Positions 17,812 to 26,435 of a stretch of DNA of 64,000 nucleotides are shown here, in pieces. The position numbers were made by a program, and so were the translations under genes. Source of the stretch: UBA1757 sp963617485 (lineage in GTDB: Bacteria > Bacteroidota > Bacteroidia > Bacteroidales > UBA1402); the NCBI GenBank assembly GCA_963617485.1, contig CAVEPA010000001.1, forward strand, positions 124,001-188,000, in the 5' to 3' direction. How positions within the stretch are numbered: position 1 is the first letter of the stretch; each line of letters starts with the position of its first letter. The notes under the pieces were generated by a model. That model had not been told where the DNA came from. It ran no database searches and saw nothing but the letters and a program-made list of their open reading frames with translations.

Positions 17812-19185
17812 CTATTTTTGAATTGAAAATTTCCTGATTTTCAGCATGATAACTACAAAAGTGAGTACAGAAGCAAGGATATCGCCCGTAGGCAGCGCCG
17901 CCCAAACACCCACAAAACCGAAAAACCTCGGCAAGATAAGCAAAGCTGGGATTAAAAAAATCAATTGACGGCTCAAACTTAAAAATATGGCCCAACCGGC
18001 TTTGCCGACCGACTGGAAAAAAGCGGTGGTCACCATTTGGAAACCCACCACTGGGAAGCTTATCATAATGATGCGCATACACTCGGTCGAGAGGCGAATC
18101 AGTGTCGGGTCGTTGGTGAAAACCGCCACTATGCCCGGTGCGAAAATCTGGCCCACGAAGAAACCCGTCACCGTGACGGCCGTTGCAATGCCGATGGTCA
18201 GACGATAGGCCTGTAGCATCCGCCGGTTCAGTCGCGCTCCGAAATTGTAGCCCACCACCGGCTGCATGCCCTGGTTCAAGCCCATCACTACCATCAGAAA
18301 GAGTAAGACGATGCTGTTGCAGATACCGTAAGCCGCGATGGCCATATCGCCGTCATCACCGCCGTAGGCCACCAGACTCTTGTTGAGGATAATCACCATC
18401 AGACAGCTGCAAGCATGCATCAGAAAGTTGGACGAACCGATAGAAACGGTATCGAATGTCACGCGAGCGTTCAGGCGGATATAATGACGCTCGAAATGCA
18501 GGTTGCTGCGTTTGTCGATAAAATGCAGCATCACCCACACAAAGCCCGTCAGCTGGGCACAGGCCGTAGCCAAAGCCGCACCTCTGAGCCCCCAATGGAA
18601 AACAAAGATGAACAAAGGAGCTAGCGCCAAATTCACCAGGACAGTGATAAAGGTCGACAGCATCGCCTTGCGAGGATAGCCGGTAGCCCGCATCACCGCA
18701 TTGAAACCCAGAAAATTATGATTGAAGACATTGGCTATCAGGATAATTTCCATGAACTCCTTGGCATAGGGCAGCACTTGTTCACTGGCACCGAAGGCCT
18801 TCAGGATAGGTTCCAGCCAAAGCAGTCCGCAAAGGCTTACTGTCAGCGCCACCATGGTGTTGAGCAGCAAGGTGTTGCCCAGCACCTGACGGGCATCGTC
18901 CACACGTTTCTGGCCCAGACGGATAGAGACCAGGGTGGAAGCGCCCATACCCAACATGGAACCGAAAGCGGTAATCAGGTTCATGATGGGCATGGAAATG
19001 CTCAGTGCCGCAATGGCGTAAGGCCCCACCCCATTGCCGATAAAAATACGGTCAACGACATTGTACAGCGAGGTGGCTATCATAGCCACAATGGCCGGCA
19101 GGGCATATTCCAACAAGAGCGAAGCCACGGGCTGCGTACCCAGGCGCGCACTGCGAATATCCTCTTTAACCGTCTCTGCCATCAC
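17812..19185 (-). CDS. MATE family efflux transporter
   Basis: A 457-residue polytopic inner-membrane protein with about 12 helices in two homologous halves, as in MATE exporters. Family stretches include PAIVAMIATSLYNVVDRIFIGNGVG (about 31-55), FGSMLGMGASTLVSIRLGQ (about 75-93) and VMGLNQGMQPVVGYNFGAR (about 286-304). It would export organic cations or drugs with sodium or protons. The gene lies 4 bases upstream of the esterase and 21 bases downstream of the GH3 gene, all reading leftward. Its substrate and its link to the carbohydrate genes are unknown. Confidence 0.88.
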   Translation of the reverse strand: MMAETVKEDIRSARLGTQPVASLLLEYALPAIVAMIATSLYNVVDRIFIGNGVGPYAIAALSISMPIMNLITAFGSMLGMGASTLVSIRLGQKRVDDARQVLGNTLLLNTMVALTVSLCGLLWLEPILKAFGASEQVLPYAKEFMEIILIANVFNHNFLGFNAVMRATGYPRKAMLSTFITVLVNLALAPLFIFVFHWGLRGAALATACAQLTGFVWVMLHFIDKRSNLHFERHYIRLNARVTFDTVSIGSSNFLMHACSCLMVIILNKSLVAYGGDDGDMAIAAYGICNSIVLLFLMVVMGLNQGMQPVVGYNFGARLNRRMLQAYRLTIGIATAVTVTGFFVGQIFAPGIVAVFTNDPTLIRLSTECMRIIMISFPVVGFQMVTTAFFQSVGKAGWAIFLSLSRQLIFLIPALLILPRFFGFVGVWAALPTGDILASVLTFVVIMLKIRKFSIQK

Positions 19186-19206
19186 CCCTCTCAGTGCTAT
19201 GCCGGC

Positions 19207-21894
19207 TTATTTCAGTTCAAAACTGAGCGTCTGCAAATCCTTGTCGTCAGAGCTACTGCCGTAATACAGCGTATATTTGCCGGGCAGGGTTTCCAGTTTG
19301 CCAGACACTTCGTTGAACGTGCGCCAGTCGGGTTCGGCCAGTTCGATATCGTACACCACGCTCTCGCCCGCTTTGACGCTCTGACGGGCAAACCCGCGCA
19401 GGGCCTTTATCGGACCGTCCACATCGTCGTTGCGGCGCAGATACACTTGCAGCACTTCATCGCCGTCCATCTTGCCGGTATTTTTCACCTTCACTTTCAG
19501 ATGGATGGGATGCAGCGTCAACTCATTGACAGACAACTTCTTCACCTGCTTACCCTCGCAGAGCAGCTTGGCTTTGCCATAGTGGAAAGTGGTATAACTC
19601 AAGCCGTAGCCAAAAGGAAAGAGTACTTCATTTTTGAAATAGCGATAGGTATGGCCGACCATGTTATAGTCTTGGAAATCTGGCAATTGACTCATATCGC
19701 GATAGAAAGTAACAGGCAGACAGCCCGAAGGATTGTAGTCGCCAAAAAGCACATCGGCCACAGCCTGACCGCCTTGTTGTCCACCATACCATGCTTGCAG
19801 AATAGCGTCACAGGTGGCGGTTTCGGGAGTCAAAGCCACAGCCGAGCCCGACATATTCACCAGTATCACTTTCTTGCCGGCATCCTTCAAGGCCTTGAGC
19901 GTAGCACGCTGTACCTTGGGCAGTTCAATTTCGCTACGGTCGCCGCCCTTGAAACCTTCAAAAGAGACCTTCATTTCCTCGCCTTCCAATTGGGGAGAAA
20001 TACCACCCACATACACCACCAAATCGGCATCCTTCACCTTGGCTAAAAGATCGGCATCGGTAGAAGTCTCAACAACACCCAAATCGAGGTTGAACTGGGC
20101 ATCATCGTTGTTGTAGGCAAAGTCGATTTGGATATCGTACTGCTGACCGGCTTGCACCTTGAGGCTACGCTTGATACGGCGCGAGCCATGGTTCTGACGG
20201 TAAGAGTCCAGTGTTTCACCATTGACGATAATGCATTCCTTGCCATTGGCATACATATCGATAATCAGGGTTTCGTCCTTGTCGGCATAATAGGTGGTGC
20301 GGAAGCGGGCGCTGAAATGTTGCAATTCCACACCGGGAGCAAAGACAATAGCCCCCGAAGTGCAACGCTGGAAGGGCGCGCTCAGCACCTGATGGGCAAC
20401 AGGTTCGCCCTCGTAATTGACATTATTGTAATAGTCGGCCACGAAACCGGCACCTTCGGCGGTGCGGCAGTTGCCAAAACGGCTGATAAACTTCTCTGGC
20501 ACCACCCATTCGGACGATTTGTCGTAGATAAGCTTGTCCTGCGGACGCAATTTGGCGCGGATACCATCCAGCACCGTTACCGTGTGGCGGGGAGTACCAT
20601 AATAGTTACCCCACAGCGTCAGCGAATCGTTGGCATTCGGGCCCACCACGGCAATGGTCATAGCTTCATCGCCCAAAACGATGGGCAGGGTCTGATGGTT
20701 GTTCTGCAACAGGGTCATGCTTTCGCGGGCTATCTTCAGTGCCAAATCGTTGCTTTCGGGGCTGGCCAGCTGCGATTCGGAAATAGCCTGATACCAAGGC
20801 ACCAGTGTGGCATCATCGAAATCGCCCAGACGGAAACGGGCCACCAGCAGACGACGCACCGAAACATCCAGGTCGGATTCGGAAATCAGCCCGGCAGCCA
20901 CAGCCTTGGGCAAATTCTTGTACGAGCCGCCACAGTTGATATCGGTACCTGCCAGCACTGCAGCCGACGATGAATGCAGCACCGAAGGATGCGTACCATG
21001 GCCCTTGGGTTCGGGCGTATGCAGGTCGCGAATGGCCGAGCAGTCGGAAACTACCAGGTGCTGATAGCCCCAATCTTCGCGCAATATTCTGGTAAGCAGA
21101 CGGTTGGAACCGCAGCAAGCCTCGCCCTCGTAACGGTTGTAGGCGCACATCACTTCGCGCACATCGGCTTCCTTAACGCATCGCTCAAAAGCGTAAAGGT
21201 AGGTTTCGGCCAAATCGCGGGCAGAGATATTCTTGGCATCGTAAGTGTGACGATTCCATTCCGGGCCGCTGTGTACGGCAAAATGCTTCACGCAAGCATG
21301 CAGACGGTCGTAGTACTGGCCCGAAGCGGCACCCAGGCCCTGCATAGGCTCGCCTTGCAAACCCAAGATGACAGCTTTGCCCAATTCTGCGGTAAGATAT
21401 GGGTCTTCGCCGTAGGTTTCCTGGCCACGTCCCCAGCGCGGGTCGCGGAAGATGTTGATATTAGGAGTCCACACCGTCAGACCTTCGTAGCGGTCAATCT
21501 TGCCTTCGGCGCGGGCCTGCTGGTATTTGATGCGCTGTTCGGTAGAAGCCACCGTAAACACTTGTTCAAGCAAAACGGGATCCCAAGCAGCCGCCATACC
21601 GATGGCCTGCGGGAAAACCGTTGCCAGGCCCGAGCGGGCGCAGCCGTGAAGGGCCTCATTCCACCATTGATAGGCCGGAATGCCCAGACGCGGAATGGCC
21701 GGGCTGACATCCAACATCAGCTGGGCTTTTTCCTCTACGGTAAGGCGTTGCAACAAGTCTTCGGCGCGTTCTTCGGGCGAAAGAGCTGGATTCTGGTAAG
21801 GCAAAAGGGCGGTCTGCGCCTGCAAGGCGCCAAGGCCCAAGGCAAGCAGAAGACAGGTCGTGCATCGACGCAGGGTACTGTTCAGTTTTCTCAT
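19207..21894 (-). CDS. exported glycoside hydrolase family 3 enzyme with PA14 insert
   Basis: The start is set at the ATG at 21894 because it opens a signal peptide (MRKLNSTLRRCTTCLLLALG, ending LQAQ); an in-frame ATG further upstream adds only charged residues. The 895-residue protein has the GH3 TIM barrel, with the nucleophile Asp in LVVSDCSAIRDLH, and the alpha/beta sandwich. A PA14 domain is inserted (about 460-600, from GAGFVADYYNNVNYEG to DAQFNLDLG). A fibronectin-III-like C-terminal domain follows. It is probably a periplasmic beta-glucosidase or beta-xylosidase acting on oligosaccharides. A well-formed promoter lies at 21932-21961. Confidence 0.92.
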   Translation of the reverse strand: MRKLNSTLRRCTTCLLLALGLGALQAQTALLPYQNPALSPEERAEDLLQRLTVEEKAQLMLDVSPAIPRLGIPAYQWWNEALHGCARSGLATVFPQAIGMAAAWDPVLLEQVFTVASTEQRIKYQQARAEGKIDRYEGLTVWTPNINIFRDPRWGRGQETYGEDPYLTAELGKAVILGLQGEPMQGLGAASGQYYDRLHACVKHFAVHSGPEWNRHTYDAKNISARDLAETYLYAFERCVKEADVREVMCAYNRYEGEACCGSNRLLTRILREDWGYQHLVVSDCSAIRDLHTPEPKGHGTHPSVLHSSSAAVLAGTDINCGGSYKNLPKAVAAGLISESDLDVSVRRLLVARFRLGDFDDATLVPWYQAISESQLASPESNDLALKIARESMTLLQNNHQTLPIVLGDEAMTIAVVGPNANDSLTLWGNYYGTPRHTVTVLDGIRAKLRPQDKLIYDKSSEWVVPEKFISRFGNCRTAEGAGFVADYYNNVNYEGEPVAHQVLSAPFQRCTSGAIVFAPGVELQHFSARFRTTYYADKDETLIIDMYANGKECIIVNGETLDSYRQNHGSRRIKRSLKVQAGQQYDIQIDFAYNNDDAQFNLDLGVVETSTDADLLAKVKDADLVVYVGGISPQLEGEEMKVSFEGFKGGDRSEIELPKVQRATLKALKDAGKKVILVNMSGSAVALTPETATCDAILQAWYGGQQGGQAVADVLFGDYNPSGCLPVTFYRDMSQLPDFQDYNMVGHTYRYFKNEVLFPFGYGLSYTTFHYGKAKLLCEGKQVKKLSVNELTLHPIHLKVKVKNTGKMDGDEVLQVYLRRNDDVDGPIKALRGFARQSVKAGESVVYDIELAEPDWRTFNEVSGKLETLPGKYTLYYGSSSDDKDLQTLSFELK

Positions 21895-21931
21895 ATTGTT
21901 AGATTTGAAATTGTCTATCATCAAAAGCCTA

Positions 21932-21961
21932 CAAAGATACTCAAACGGGCGGCAAGACCAA
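21932..21961 (-). promoter_or_regulatory. promoter of the GH3 operon
   Basis: On the minus strand, TTG (21961-21959), a 19-base spacer and TATCTTTG (21939-21932) match the Bacteroidota -33/-7 consensus. It lies 37 bases before the GH3 start at 21894. Confidence 0.65.
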
Positions 21962-22032
21962 GGTTAAGTACTATGCAAAGAAGTGGACAAATTATCCAAA
22001 ATTGTTAAAGTTTATTAAATCGACAGCAAGGC

Positions 22033-22063
22033 TTTGCATATATCAATACCCATTGTAATTTTG
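22033..22063 (+). promoter_or_regulatory. promoter of the PerR-rubrerythrin operon
   Basis: TTTG (22033-22036), 19 bases, then TAATTTTG (22056-22063): a near-ideal Bacteroidota promoter. It is followed by a 72-base leader containing AT-rich partial dyads (e.g. TTGTAATTATTACAA), which resembles a Fur/PerR-type operator. Autoregulation is therefore likely. Confidence 0.7.
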
Positions 22064-22135
22064 CATTGGTTTCAGATTTGTAATTATTACAAACAACAAG
22101 GATACAGCATAACAAGAAATACTATCACAACGAGC

Positions 22136-22555
22136 ATGACAAGCGCAGAAGTTTTGAGCAATAGCGGCATCAAGCCATCGGTACAACGCATCGCCATACT
22201 AGACTGGCTGACGCAGCATCCGGTGCATCCCACTGTAGAGGAAGTGTATTCGGCCCTAGCCCCGAGCATCCCTACTCTTTCCAAAACAACGGTGTACAAC
22301 ACGCTGGAGCTTTTTCATCAAAACGGCGTGGCCCAATGCATCTACTTCGACGAAATGCATTTCGACGCCAACATCCGTCCGCACGCTCATTTTATCTGTA
22401 GCCACTGCGGCAAGGTGCAAGACATCATGACGGACCTGGACGAGACCTATCATCAACTGTTGATTCAAGGTCAAGGCAGCGGCCATCAGCTGGATATCAA
22501 GCAAGTGGAAGTAAACTACTTTGGCATTTGCCAGCAATGCAAGAATCAAGAATAA
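22136..22555 (+). CDS. Fur family regulator, PerR-like
   Basis: The start is placed at ATG 22136 because the downstream residues align with the Fur family from its N-terminal helix; the longer frame upstream crosses the promoter. The 139-residue protein has the winged-helix DNA-binding part (about 10-80, with TLSKTTVYNTLELFHQNGV) and a dimerisation part. The structural zinc site CSHC and CQQC is present (the latter near the C-terminus). Metal-sensing residues lie in FDANIRPHAHF. The next gene is a rubrerythrin, a classic PerR target, so peroxide sensing is more likely than iron-uptake control. Confidence 0.9.
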   Translation: MTSAEVLSNSGIKPSVQRIAILDWLTQHPVHPTVEEVYSALAPSIPTLSKTTVYNTLELFHQNGVAQCIYFDEMHFDANIRPHAHFICSHCGKVQDIMTDLDETYHQLLIQGQGSGHQLDIKQVEVNYFGICQQCKNQE

Positions 22556-22600
22556 CTCATTATCATTATCTCATTCATAACAACTTTAAATTTTACAACT

Positions 22601-23149
22601 ATGGCTAAGAAATGGATTTGCACTGTATGCGGTTATGTACACGAAGGTGAAACTGCTCCCGAAAGATGCCCGCAATGCAGGGTGCCCGGCAACAAGTTCA
22701 AAGAACTCGTCGAAGACAAACTCTCATTCGTTACCGAACACGTTATCGGCATCGCCGCCAATGCCGACGATGAAATGAAGAAAGACCTGAATGCACACTT
22801 TATGGGTGAAGCTACCGAGGTTGGCATGTACCTGGCCATGAGCCGTCAGGCCGACAGGGAAGGTTATCCCGAAATTGCCGAAGCTTTCAAGCGCTACGCT
22901 TGGGAAGAAGCCGAACATTGCGCCAAATTTGCCGAGCTGCTGGGCGAAGTGGTTTGGGATACCAAGACCAACTTGGAAAAGCGCATGAATGCCGAAAGCG
23001 GTGCCTGCGAAGACAAGATGCGTATCGCCGCGCGTGCCAAAGCACTGAATCTGGATGCCATCCACGACACAGTACACGAAATGGCCAAAGACGAAGCCCG
23101 TCACGGCAAAGGCTTTGAAGGACTGTTCAAACGCTATTTCAAGAAATAG
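22601..23149 (+). CDS. reverse rubrerythrin (rubredoxin domain first)
   Basis: A 182-residue peroxide-scavenging iron protein. The rubredoxin-like Fe(Cys)4 domain is at the N-terminus (CTVCGY at 7-12, CPQC near 24-27). The di-iron ferritin-like domain follows (about 45-182), with Glu/His ligands in FMGEATEVGMYL, YAWEEAEHCAKF and MAKDEARHGKGF. In classical rubrerythrins the order is opposite, so this is the reverse type found in anaerobes. It would reduce hydrogen peroxide in the cytoplasm. It lies 45 bases after the PerR-like regulator and its 3-prime end overlaps the convergent porW gene by 16 bases. Confidence 0.92.
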   Translation: MAKKWICTVCGYVHEGETAPERCPQCRVPGNKFKELVEDKLSFVTEHVIGIAANADDEMKKDLNAHFMGEATEVGMYLAMSRQADREGYPEIAEAFKRYAWEEAEHCAKFAELLGEVVWDTKTNLEKRMNAESGACEDKMRIAARAKALNLDAIHDTVHEMAKDEARHGKGFEGLFKRYFKK

Positions 23150-25965
23150 TCCACGCCGTTGTCGTTGAGGAACTGACGATAGGCTTCTTCGGGGAAGTTC
23201 TCTTGCAAGAGCGGCAGATTGCTCTCACCAACGGGATACAGCCGTAAACCGGGATATTTCTGCGTGGGACGCTGCCCCTGGAAATTGAGCCAAGAAATAT
23301 AGCGCCGCACATCGTCCATGTTCTCGAAACTGCGTATCATCAGCACTTCCTGGCCTCCCAACATCTCGATGCCCAGCTCATAATCGCGAATGAGAAAGTT
23401 GGTAAAGTTGTAGAGCGCTACATCGAAAAGCAGCAGGTTCACATCGATGGAATCGCTGCTGTAGGCCAAGGCCAGCATCTGAGGTTCGCCGGGATTGTAC
23501 TGGAACATGTCGGCAATGGAATCGAGCTTGAGCTGCGCAATGGAATCTTCCCAACTGCGACCGTCCGGCAGGTAGAAACCATCGAAACCGATGGGCCTGC
23601 GACCTTCATCCCAATACCCCTTCATGGCCGAAGACAAGGCTGAGAGGTCGGTATTGGGATATTTTTCGGCTATTTCTGAAATAAGACTGATATAAGTGTC
23701 ACCATCGCCCTGCTTCACGGCCTCCAAAGCACGCATAAACAGGAAGTTGGGCCGCAAGGGGCTCTGACGGTAATCGGTTTCCACCAACTGGCAGTTCATC
23801 AGCAGCGAATCGCTCTTGCCTTGGACAAAATAGCCGTAAGTGGCCTGGAACAGCGAATCTTGGCTACGGTACATGGCTTTTTGTTTGATAAGGTATTCCG
23901 CATCGCTCAGATATTCAGCCTCTTGACTGTCGGGAAACTTGGCCAGCAAAGAATCGCGTTGAAGATTGGCCTCGGGTTCGCGCGCCTGTTGCATGAGCAT
24001 CAAGTAGCTCAAGTAGTACGACGGCGGCAGATGCAGTTCGTCGTCGGGATAGCGTTGCTGCAGGTCGGCAAAGGTCTTTAGGGCCATGCGCGGACTTTCC
24101 ATCTGCTCTTGATAAATGACACCGGCCTGGAACATCGCTTCGCGGATGAGTTCGTGGCAAGCCTCCTGCTGCTCGGCCTCGAAGGGGATGTTCTGCAGGT
24201 AGTAGCCGGGCTGCGTGGGGTCATCGCTGGCTTCGAAGTCGGGAGCCCCGGCGCTGGGCGGGGCTGCAGCCGGCGCGAGCGCCGGCTGCAGCTCATCAGC
24301 GCCGGGCGACGTTTCCTCACCCGCCAAAGCTTCGGCAGGTTCTTCCACGTGCAGACTCTGCAAGAATTCGTCTTTCTTCTTCAAGCGCCAAAGATCGGCC
24401 AATTGCCGGCGGCCCCAACTGCGCTCGAAGTCCTTCTTGCCCTTATCCTTGGCCGATTTGTTATAGAAATACCAAGAATTATCGGTGTTGGACAGCCCCA
24501 TATCCGCTGCAGCAATGGTATTCTGCTGACGGTCGTTGAGGCTCTCCTGCGTCATTTCCTCGTTGGCTGCCAAGGCTTCCTGCTGACCTTTCAGACGGGC
24601 TTCTTCCTTAGCTTTCTTCACGGCTTCCTCCACCCAAGCATCCACCATAGCCTGCAACTCTTCTTGCGGCAAGGAGGCCAGATACAGCAGACTGTCTTGG
24701 TCGAAAATGGTTTGCAACTGCGGTTCCAAAGCCGTAAGCACCTCGCTGCGGTCTTGCACCAGTTGGTAGTCGTTGTACGTTTCGTCTACCATCGAAGCCA
24801 AGTCTTGATACAGCGGGGCGGCCTGCAAGAAAGAGTCTTGACGATAGTAAAAATCACCCAGATGGCTTAAAGCATCGCGTTTGAAAACCGTGTTGTCGGC
24901 CGTCTGTTCTATCACCTTACGGTAATGTTCCACCGCCTGTAGCGTATCGCCCGTATTGAAATAGATATTGGCCATAGCGTAATAGATGGCATCCAAATGT
25001 TGCTCGTTGTTGGGGTTACGGCTCATACGGCGGAGCTTGCGAAGCGCCTTGCGCGGATTTTCCTGCACACCCAATTCGGTTTGCGCGATGCGGGCATTCA
25101 AATCCATGGCATAGGGCGGATTCATGCGCAACACCGACTTGTAAAGCGCATCGGCTTTCTTGTTGTTCTGCTCAAGCTGATAGAGCTGCGCCAAGAGATA
25201 AGTGTAGCGTTGACGGTCTTTGCGGGGCATCGTGGGATGTATCGCCATTTCCAAATAAGGGATGGCCTGACTGTATTCTTCGCGCTTCATCAGGAAATCG
25301 GCATAGGCCAAAGCATAGTCGCTGCCCAAAGATGCATCGAATCCGTCCTGGTTCATCTTGTGGAAGATGTTCTCGGCCTCGTACATCCAATCCGACTCGT
25401 AATAGGAACGCGCCATGAGTATACGGGCTTCGTCGCAAAGCGTCTTGTCGAAAGCAAAATGACGGACGATGTAGGCGCAGGTGGCATTGGCCGACATAAA
25501 CTCAGCCTTGTGAAACTGAGCCTTGGCCATCAGCAGGAAAACGCTGCCCATCACGGGATTGAACTCTTCTTGGGCGTAAAAGTCCTTATCCTTTTGCGAA
25601 GCGTTGCGGGCGGGCTTTTTTTCGGGTTTCACGCGGATGGAATGTTCTTTGATGGCCTTCTCACACTTATCTATGCAGCGGTCCATCGAGGAGGTGGCGC
25701 GAATACCCAAGCTATGGTTACTGATGGGGAAAATCATCAGCGGGGCGGTAAAATCGTCCTGATGGGCGGCATTAATCTGCTCCATGCCCTTTTTATAGGC
25801 CTCCTGTCCGTTGAAACGTACGTTGTAGCGTGTGGTAAGGGCATGATATTGCCGGGTTGTCCAAGTGTTCTTTTGTGTACTGCAGCAGGGCAACAGCAAG
25901 ATAGTCAGACAGATAAGCAACTGTCTGAGCCATCGTGATGAATATGTAGGCTTCCGGTTTTGCAC
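23134..25965 (-). CDS. porW: PorW/SprE-type lipoprotein of the type IX secretion system
   Basis: A 943-residue helical-repeat (TPR-type) protein with a lipoprotein signal (LLICLTILLLPCCS, lipid-modified Cys near 27-28). It is followed by the segment TRQYHALTTRYNVRFNGQEAYKKG (about 38-61) characteristic of PorW/SprE. TPR-like repeats cover about 130-430 and 620-800, and a charged Ala/Glu segment lies in between. PorW is a periplasmic lipoprotein that links the secretion machinery to its motor. Its presence fits the sorting domain on the lyase at 14113-16890 and the PorX regulator at 31080. An intragenic palindrome (24247-24306) encodes an Ala/Pro-rich insert near residue 560. Confidence 0.85.
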   Translation of the reverse strand: MQNRKPTYSSRWLRQLLICLTILLLPCCSTQKNTWTTRQYHALTTRYNVRFNGQEAYKKGMEQINAAHQDDFTAPLMIFPISNHSLGIRATSSMDRCIDKCEKAIKEHSIRVKPEKKPARNASQKDKDFYAQEEFNPVMGSVFLLMAKAQFHKAEFMSANATCAYIVRHFAFDKTLCDEARILMARSYYESDWMYEAENIFHKMNQDGFDASLGSDYALAYADFLMKREEYSQAIPYLEMAIHPTMPRKDRQRYTYLLAQLYQLEQNNKKADALYKSVLRMNPPYAMDLNARIAQTELGVQENPRKALRKLRRMSRNPNNEQHLDAIYYAMANIYFNTGDTLQAVEHYRKVIEQTADNTVFKRDALSHLGDFYYRQDSFLQAAPLYQDLASMVDETYNDYQLVQDRSEVLTALEPQLQTIFDQDSLLYLASLPQEELQAMVDAWVEEAVKKAKEEARLKGQQEALAANEEMTQESLNDRQQNTIAAADMGLSNTDNSWYFYNKSAKDKGKKDFERSWGRRQLADLWRLKKKDEFLQSLHVEEPAEALAGEETSPGADELQPALAPAAAPPSAGAPDFEASDDPTQPGYYLQNIPFEAEQQEACHELIREAMFQAGVIYQEQMESPRMALKTFADLQQRYPDDELHLPPSYYLSYLMLMQQAREPEANLQRDSLLAKFPDSQEAEYLSDAEYLIKQKAMYRSQDSLFQATYGYFVQGKSDSLLMNCQLVETDYRQSPLRPNFLFMRALEAVKQGDGDTYISLISEIAEKYPNTDLSALSSAMKGYWDEGRRPIGFDGFYLPDGRSWEDSIAQLKLDSIADMFQYNPGEPQMLALAYSSDSIDVNLLLFDVALYNFTNFLIRDYELGIEMLGGQEVLMIRSFENMDDVRRYISWLNFQGQRPTQKYPGLRLYPVGESNLPLLQENFPEEAYRQFLNDNGVDYFLK
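24247..24306. repeat. nested inverted repeat inside porW
   Basis: The inner arms 24263-24276 (GCTGCAGCCGGCGC) and 24279-24292 are exact complements around GA. The outer arms 24247-24256 (CCCGGCGCTG) and 24297-24306 are also exact complements. The whole 60-base block encodes the Ala/Pro-rich stretch SPGADELQPALAPAAAPPSA in a variable part of the protein. Confidence 0.93.
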
Positions 25966-25992
25966 TTGAGATTTAACGCAGAAAAGTGCTTT

Positions 25993-26430
25993 TTATTGTA
26001 CCGACGTAGGCTGATAACGGGTTTCACTCATAATGAGCAGAGCCTCGTCACGGATAAACATGGGAGGTTCTATCTGGCGCATACGCAAACTTTCGAGCCA
26101 ACCGAAAACATCTTCTTCGCGCAAAGTGTAGAACACTTCCGAAAAAGCCTCCAATGCCGCATCATCGTACTGTTCGGGCGACATCTGCCGGTAAGCGTCC
26201 AATTCCTCGTCGTTGTAGTAGACGATATCCTTGCGGGCCATGGTTTTGCGGTTCTTTTCGCAGACGGCGTGCTGGCCGCAACATTCTTCACTTTGGTCGG
26301 CAGCATCGTCGGCGCGGGCATCATTCTCGACAAAGCGAGGGTGTTCGAACCACTTGAAATAAGAGGCCAGCCAGGCGAAAATACCCAAAAGGGCAAGGGC
26401 TGCAACAATAATGATGATAGCTTTCCACAT
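25993..26430 (-). CDS. small membrane-anchored protein of unknown function
   Basis: A 145-residue protein with one N-terminal membrane helix (IIIIVAALALLGIFAWLASYF, about 4-24). A short segment with clustered Cys and His follows (SEECCGQHAVCEK, about 47-59), which could bind metal. The tail is acidic and helical (about 70-145). It lies 5 bases downstream of aroA and is likely cotranscribed with it. The Cys/His cluster is a possible metal or thiol site, but the family is not recognised. Confidence 0.7.
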   Translation of the reverse strand: MWKAIIIIVAALALLGIFAWLASYFKWFEHPRFVENDARADDAADQSEECCGQHAVCEKNRKTMARKDIVYYNDEELDAYRQMSPEQYDDAALEAFSEVFYTLREEDVFGWLESLRMRQIEPPMFIRDEALLIMSETRYQPTSVQ

Positions 26431-26435
26431 ATCTT

